Shown: piece by piece, positions 60,774-64,000 of the stretch
Layout of the letters: every line of letters starts with the position of its first letter
Numbering within the stretch: the first letter of the stretch is position 1
DNA from: Symbiodinium natans
Lineage: Eukaryota > Sar > Dinophyceae > Suessiales > Symbiodiniaceae
NCBI GenBank assembly: GCA_905221605.1
Contig: CAJNDS010002258.1
Location: 474,606 to 538,605 of the forward strand
Reading direction: 5' to 3'
DNA: 64,000 bases
Translations under genes and position numbers: made by a program
The notes under the pieces: model-generated
Databases searched by the model: none
Told to the model about the DNA's origin: nothing
Seen by the model: the letters and a program-made list of their open reading frames with translations, nothing else

Positions 60774-62440
60774 AAAGTCTACTCCGTCTACTCGAAGCAG
60801 GCCAAGACTTGCGGTGGTCGCGCATTCGGAGGCTTAGTTTGGTGGCCCCAAATGGGAGGGCGGCGATCTGACTAAAGAACCTTGTTTTTGTGTTGCCATT
60901 TTCGATTGCATTCCCAACTCGATGTGGAGGAAGACTGCACCCAAGCTGGAAGAGCTCGCGTCAGCTCCCTCAAAAGCGGTTTTTGAGGCCTCCTACACAT
61001 CCTAGGTGGCAGGTGTTCGGGATATCTGTCTGGTCCTTGTGGGGTCCAAAAATAAGAAATACTTTCAGGCCAAGGAACCCAATTCCCAACCGGGTTGGTG
61101 AGTTTTGCACTTCAGCAAGGCGACATGAGACGCCGTCCAGTCCTGGAGGTTGACTAGTGCAGCTCAGCACCTCAGACGCGCTGCCGAGGAAGCGGCAAAG
61201 AATTGTGAGAATCAAGAGTGTCAGAGAGGCTGGGCGTGAAGAAGCTGAACGTTCCTAGCCAAGCGCCACCTTCAAGCTTAAGGCTTAAGTAACTTAAGTA
61301 TCGGGAAAATGGAGTTGTATTGTGGCACCGCGTGATATAATTGCAACCTGTAGCCACATCAGGGTTGGATAAGGGGATCTTCTCGAAAGATATTTTGGTG
61401 TAGTTCAGTTCCAGCTTTGTCACCACGCGCGAAGCTTGGAGGCAGCGGTTCCTCCGGCTCCTGTTCCTGCACTCGAATCCATCCGTGCCTTCACCGCCAC
61501 TCAACTTGACAGTGATTGCTCGCGGGGGGCACTTGGGGGTACGTTGCTGTTTCTCCATGGGCAGTGAGGTTCATGCCTCCACCCTCGTGGCTCGTGGTAT
61601 CTGATCAGGCAGTCGGCCAGCAGCAAAAAGAACCATTCAGGATGCGAGTCCTGCTCTTCAAAGCTGCACAACCTGTCTGGCTCGCATGACTTGGAGAAAC
61701 CCTGCCGCAAATCCACGCCATTAGCCAACCCAGTCGGAGAGAAATGCATCAACGTTGGAAAAGTTACAGTGGCTGAGGTTTTCTTATGCGCTAGCATTTG
61801 GGCGAAGACTTTCTCAAAGTGGGACAGGTACAAGGGGTCTCCAACACTTTGGGGACCTCGAATGTCCCACCCTGAGGGCCCCACAATCCAAACATCGTCA
61901 ATATATATGTGGATTATATTTCCAAAACGACCAATTCGATTCTCCTTCAGAATGACGATTCAATTCCTTAGGCTTCCAAATCCAAAGCAAGTATGACATG
62001 TCATGACGAGATCGTATAAATTCAAATCTAAGAATCTATACGAGACCCGAATCTTATTAAGATTCTGAATTTTCAATATCATTTAGGGGAGGCTTCCGAA
62101 TAAAGTCCGAAATAATATCAAGATATTTTGATCCCAGAGGTGAACCCCATCGCCCAAGCGGCATGTACGCCCAAGCAAATGAAAGGGAATCCATAACCAA
62201 ATAAACAAAAGAATTTCGAATACTCTAAGACGGCTCGACGTGCTTAAAAGCCTGCCATCATCCCCAATTACGAGACATCTAAGAAAGACGAAAGAGAAAG
62301 GAGATTCGAAGATTCCCAAATATATCCCCATAAAAGGCTACGGGCTCGACCCCTATTTTCGCTCTGCGGCCGCCCTGTCGGATGCCCCGCCTCCTCTTCC
62401 GGTCCATTTGGCTGCTTGTGAGGGCCTTGCAGGGGAATCC
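60774..62440. other. no gene recognised
   Basis: Short frames on both strands. Base composition turns AT-rich from about 61895 to 62330. Confidence 0.3.
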
Positions 62441-62442
62441 TG

Positions 62443-62626
62443 AAAATTCCGGGAATTTTAACCCTTTTTGTCTAAAAATCCTGGGAATTTTGGGAATTAC
62501 CCGGAGCTGAAAATTCCGGGAATTTTAGGAATTGTCCGGATTGAGGTTTGGGCTTTCCGGGTTGGATTTTAAGGTTCCAACACAACAATGATGACATGGG
62601 TGCCCTTTGAAAATTCCGGGAATTTT
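62443..62626. repeat. three copies of a 17-base palindrome
   Basis: AAAATTCCGGGAATTTT occurs exactly at 62443-62459, 62510-62526 and 62610-62626. Each is a perfect 8-bp inverted repeat around one central G. Half-site variants (CTGGGAATTTTGGGAATT) lie between them. Confidence 0.85.
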
Positions 62627-62679
62627 CGGGACCCGGTGATTTTTCGGTTAAGGTTTTGGGGTTTAATAGAAATGGTATA

Positions 62680-63660
62680 GGGTTTGTGTCCGGCGTTTTG
62701 TCGAGTTGTGGGGGTTTTTGTTTTTTGTTGTAATGGTTTGGGTTTTGTCGGGCGTGGTGGGGGATGGATGGTTTTGGGGGTGCTGAGGGGCTGGGGCTGA
62801 GGGGTTGCGGTTGAGGGGTTGGGGCTGAAAGGCTGGGGTTTTGGGGGGTTTTGTTTTTTGTTGTAATGGTTTGGGTTTTGTGGGGTGTGGTGGGGGGTGG
62901 GTGGTTTGGGGGGCTGAGGGGCTGGGTTTGAGGGTCTGCGGTTGAGGGGCTGGGGTTGAAAGGCTGGGGTTTTGGGGGGTTTGTTGTAATGGTTTGGATT
63001 TTGTCGGGCGTGGTGGGGGGTGGATGGTTTTGGGGTGTTGAGGGGTTGGGGTTGAGGGGCTGCGGTTGAGGGGCTGGGGCTGAAAGGTTGGGATTTTGGG
63101 GGGTTTTGTTTGTTGTTGTAATGGTTTGGGTTTTGTCGGTCGTGGTGGGGGATGGTTTTGTCGGGTGCGGCGGGGGTGGGTGGTTTTGGGGGGCTGAGGG
63201 GTTTGGGTTTGAGGGGCTGCGGTTGAGGGGTTGGGGTTGAAAGGTTGGGGTTTTGGGGGGTTTGTTGTAATGGTTTGGATTTTGTCGGGTGTGGCGGGGG
63301 GTGGAAGGGCTGAAAGGTTGGGGTTTTGGGGGGTTTTGTTTTTTGTTGTAATGGTTTGGGTTTTGTCGGACGTGGGGGGGATGGATGATTTTGGGGTGTT
63401 GAGGGGCTGGGCCTGAGGGGTTGTGGTTGAGGGGTTGGGGCTGAAAGGCTGGGTTTTTGGGGGGTTTTGTTTTTTGTGTGGGGGGTGGATGGTTTTGGGG
63501 TGGTGAGGGGTTGGGATTTGAGGGGCTAGACTTGTTGAGGGCTTGAGTTGAGGAGGGCTTGTTGAGGGGTTGGGGAGGGGTTGTTAAAGGAAGGGGTTAT
63601 TGAAGGGGGGATTGATGAAGGGAGGAACTATTGAAGAGAGGGATTGTGATGGGGTTGTTG
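62680..63660 (+). repeat. G/T-rich minisatellite
   Basis: An irregular tandem repeat whose unit starts at TTGTTGTAATGGTTTGG (near 62727, 62860, 62982, 63114, 63263 and 63344), with periods of about 80-150 bases. Inner GAGGGGCTGGGG and GAAAGGCTGGGG sub-repeats are present. The + strand is almost free of C for about 1 kb. The open frames here (for example 63231-63416) are repeat artefacts. Confidence 0.85.
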
Positions 63661-63699
63661 AGGATTGAGCACTTTTGTATTTTGAGGGGTTATTTGGGG

Positions 63700-64000
63700 G
63701 CTTGGAATCGGCTTGATATTGCGATGATAATATTTCAATTATTTATTTCGATAACCTCGTAAAATCTTTAGATATATTATCTTTTATTCTAAATTTTTTT
63801 CTTTTCGTGATTATTTGGATTCGCCTCATACATCTTATTTTCATATTAGCATGGCGCTAAAGTCTAACATGGCGTAAGGGGAGGGGGGGTCTAAGGGCGA
63901 ATGCGAGGATTAGGAATCTTAAATTCTAATATTAGGTAAATTTCAAATTTTAGAGTAGTCTATTGTAAATGAATCTATTAGAGAATTTTATCGATATTAT
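63700..64000. other. AT-rich sequence at the window end
   Basis: Sharp change from G-rich to AT-rich composition, with no open frame of note. A G-run occurs near 63880. Confidence 0.5.

Noticed and set aside
62680-63660. CRISPR-like array
   Set aside because: Unit lengths vary, there are no unique spacers of constant size, and the genome is eukaryotic.
1-64000. tRNA, rRNA and spliced-leader RNA genes
   Set aside because: No cloverleaf T-arm (GGTTCGAATCC-type) in a plausible context, no rRNA core sequence and no full spliced-leader sequence were seen by eye. A covariance-model search would be decisive.

Overview
This window looks like nuclear DNA of a photosynthetic dinoflagellate, most likely a member of Suessiales/Symbiodiniaceae. 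The evidence is a tandem array of near-identical multi-domain chlorophyll a/c light-harvesting (LHC) genes, an FVAP-type plastid leader, introns with GC and GA donors as well as GT, very sparse coding sequence, many interstitial TTTAGGG/CCCTAAA blocks, and every recognisable gene lying on the + strand. There is no bacterial-style operon, rRNA, tRNA or CRISPR that I can support.

Layout. 1-4.7 kb: short, probably exonic + strand pieces of an unrecognised gene (about 1.45-2.85 kb), then sequence without a call. 4.74-18.53 kb: four head-to-tail units of about 3.46-3.49 kb, each with one LHC polyprotein gene and a spacer of about 0.69 kb. 18.53-26.25 kb: an unrelated interruption with a duplicated 0.2 kb segment and an ORF-bearing 1 kb segment bounded by telomere-like repeats. 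26.25-29.15 kb: a fifth LHC copy. 30.7-36.3 kb: an intron-broken + strand gene whose exons encode Cys-rich GCC2/GCC3 (ephrin-receptor-like) motifs followed by at least one membrane segment. 36.3-57.8 kb: scattered coding-looking fragments, microsatellites, telomere-like blocks and copies of a MITE-like inverted-repeat family. 57.83-59.50 kb: an intronless 556-residue protein with seven predicted membrane helices, resembling the gustatory-receptor-like fold. 62.4-63.9 kb: palindromic repeats, then a long G-rich minisatellite.

The main result is the LHC gene model. In copies 1-4 the open frame stops after 525 codons inside intron 1. Splicing six short introns (one GT-AG, four GC-AG, one GA-AG) joins exon 1 (leader plus two intronless LHC domains) to a third, different LHC domain spread over six small exons. 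This gives a predicted 683-residue three-domain polyprotein in all five copies. The copies show no amino-acid difference in exon 1 and only a few synonymous differences. Intron indels are shuffled among copies in a pattern that passes the four-gamete test for recombination, so the array appears to be homogenised by gene conversion or unequal exchange.

Limits: exon boundaries are inferred from reading frame and family motifs, not from transcripts. Functions of the non-LHC loci are tentative. Much of the window (about 36-57 kb) has only fragmentary coding signal.
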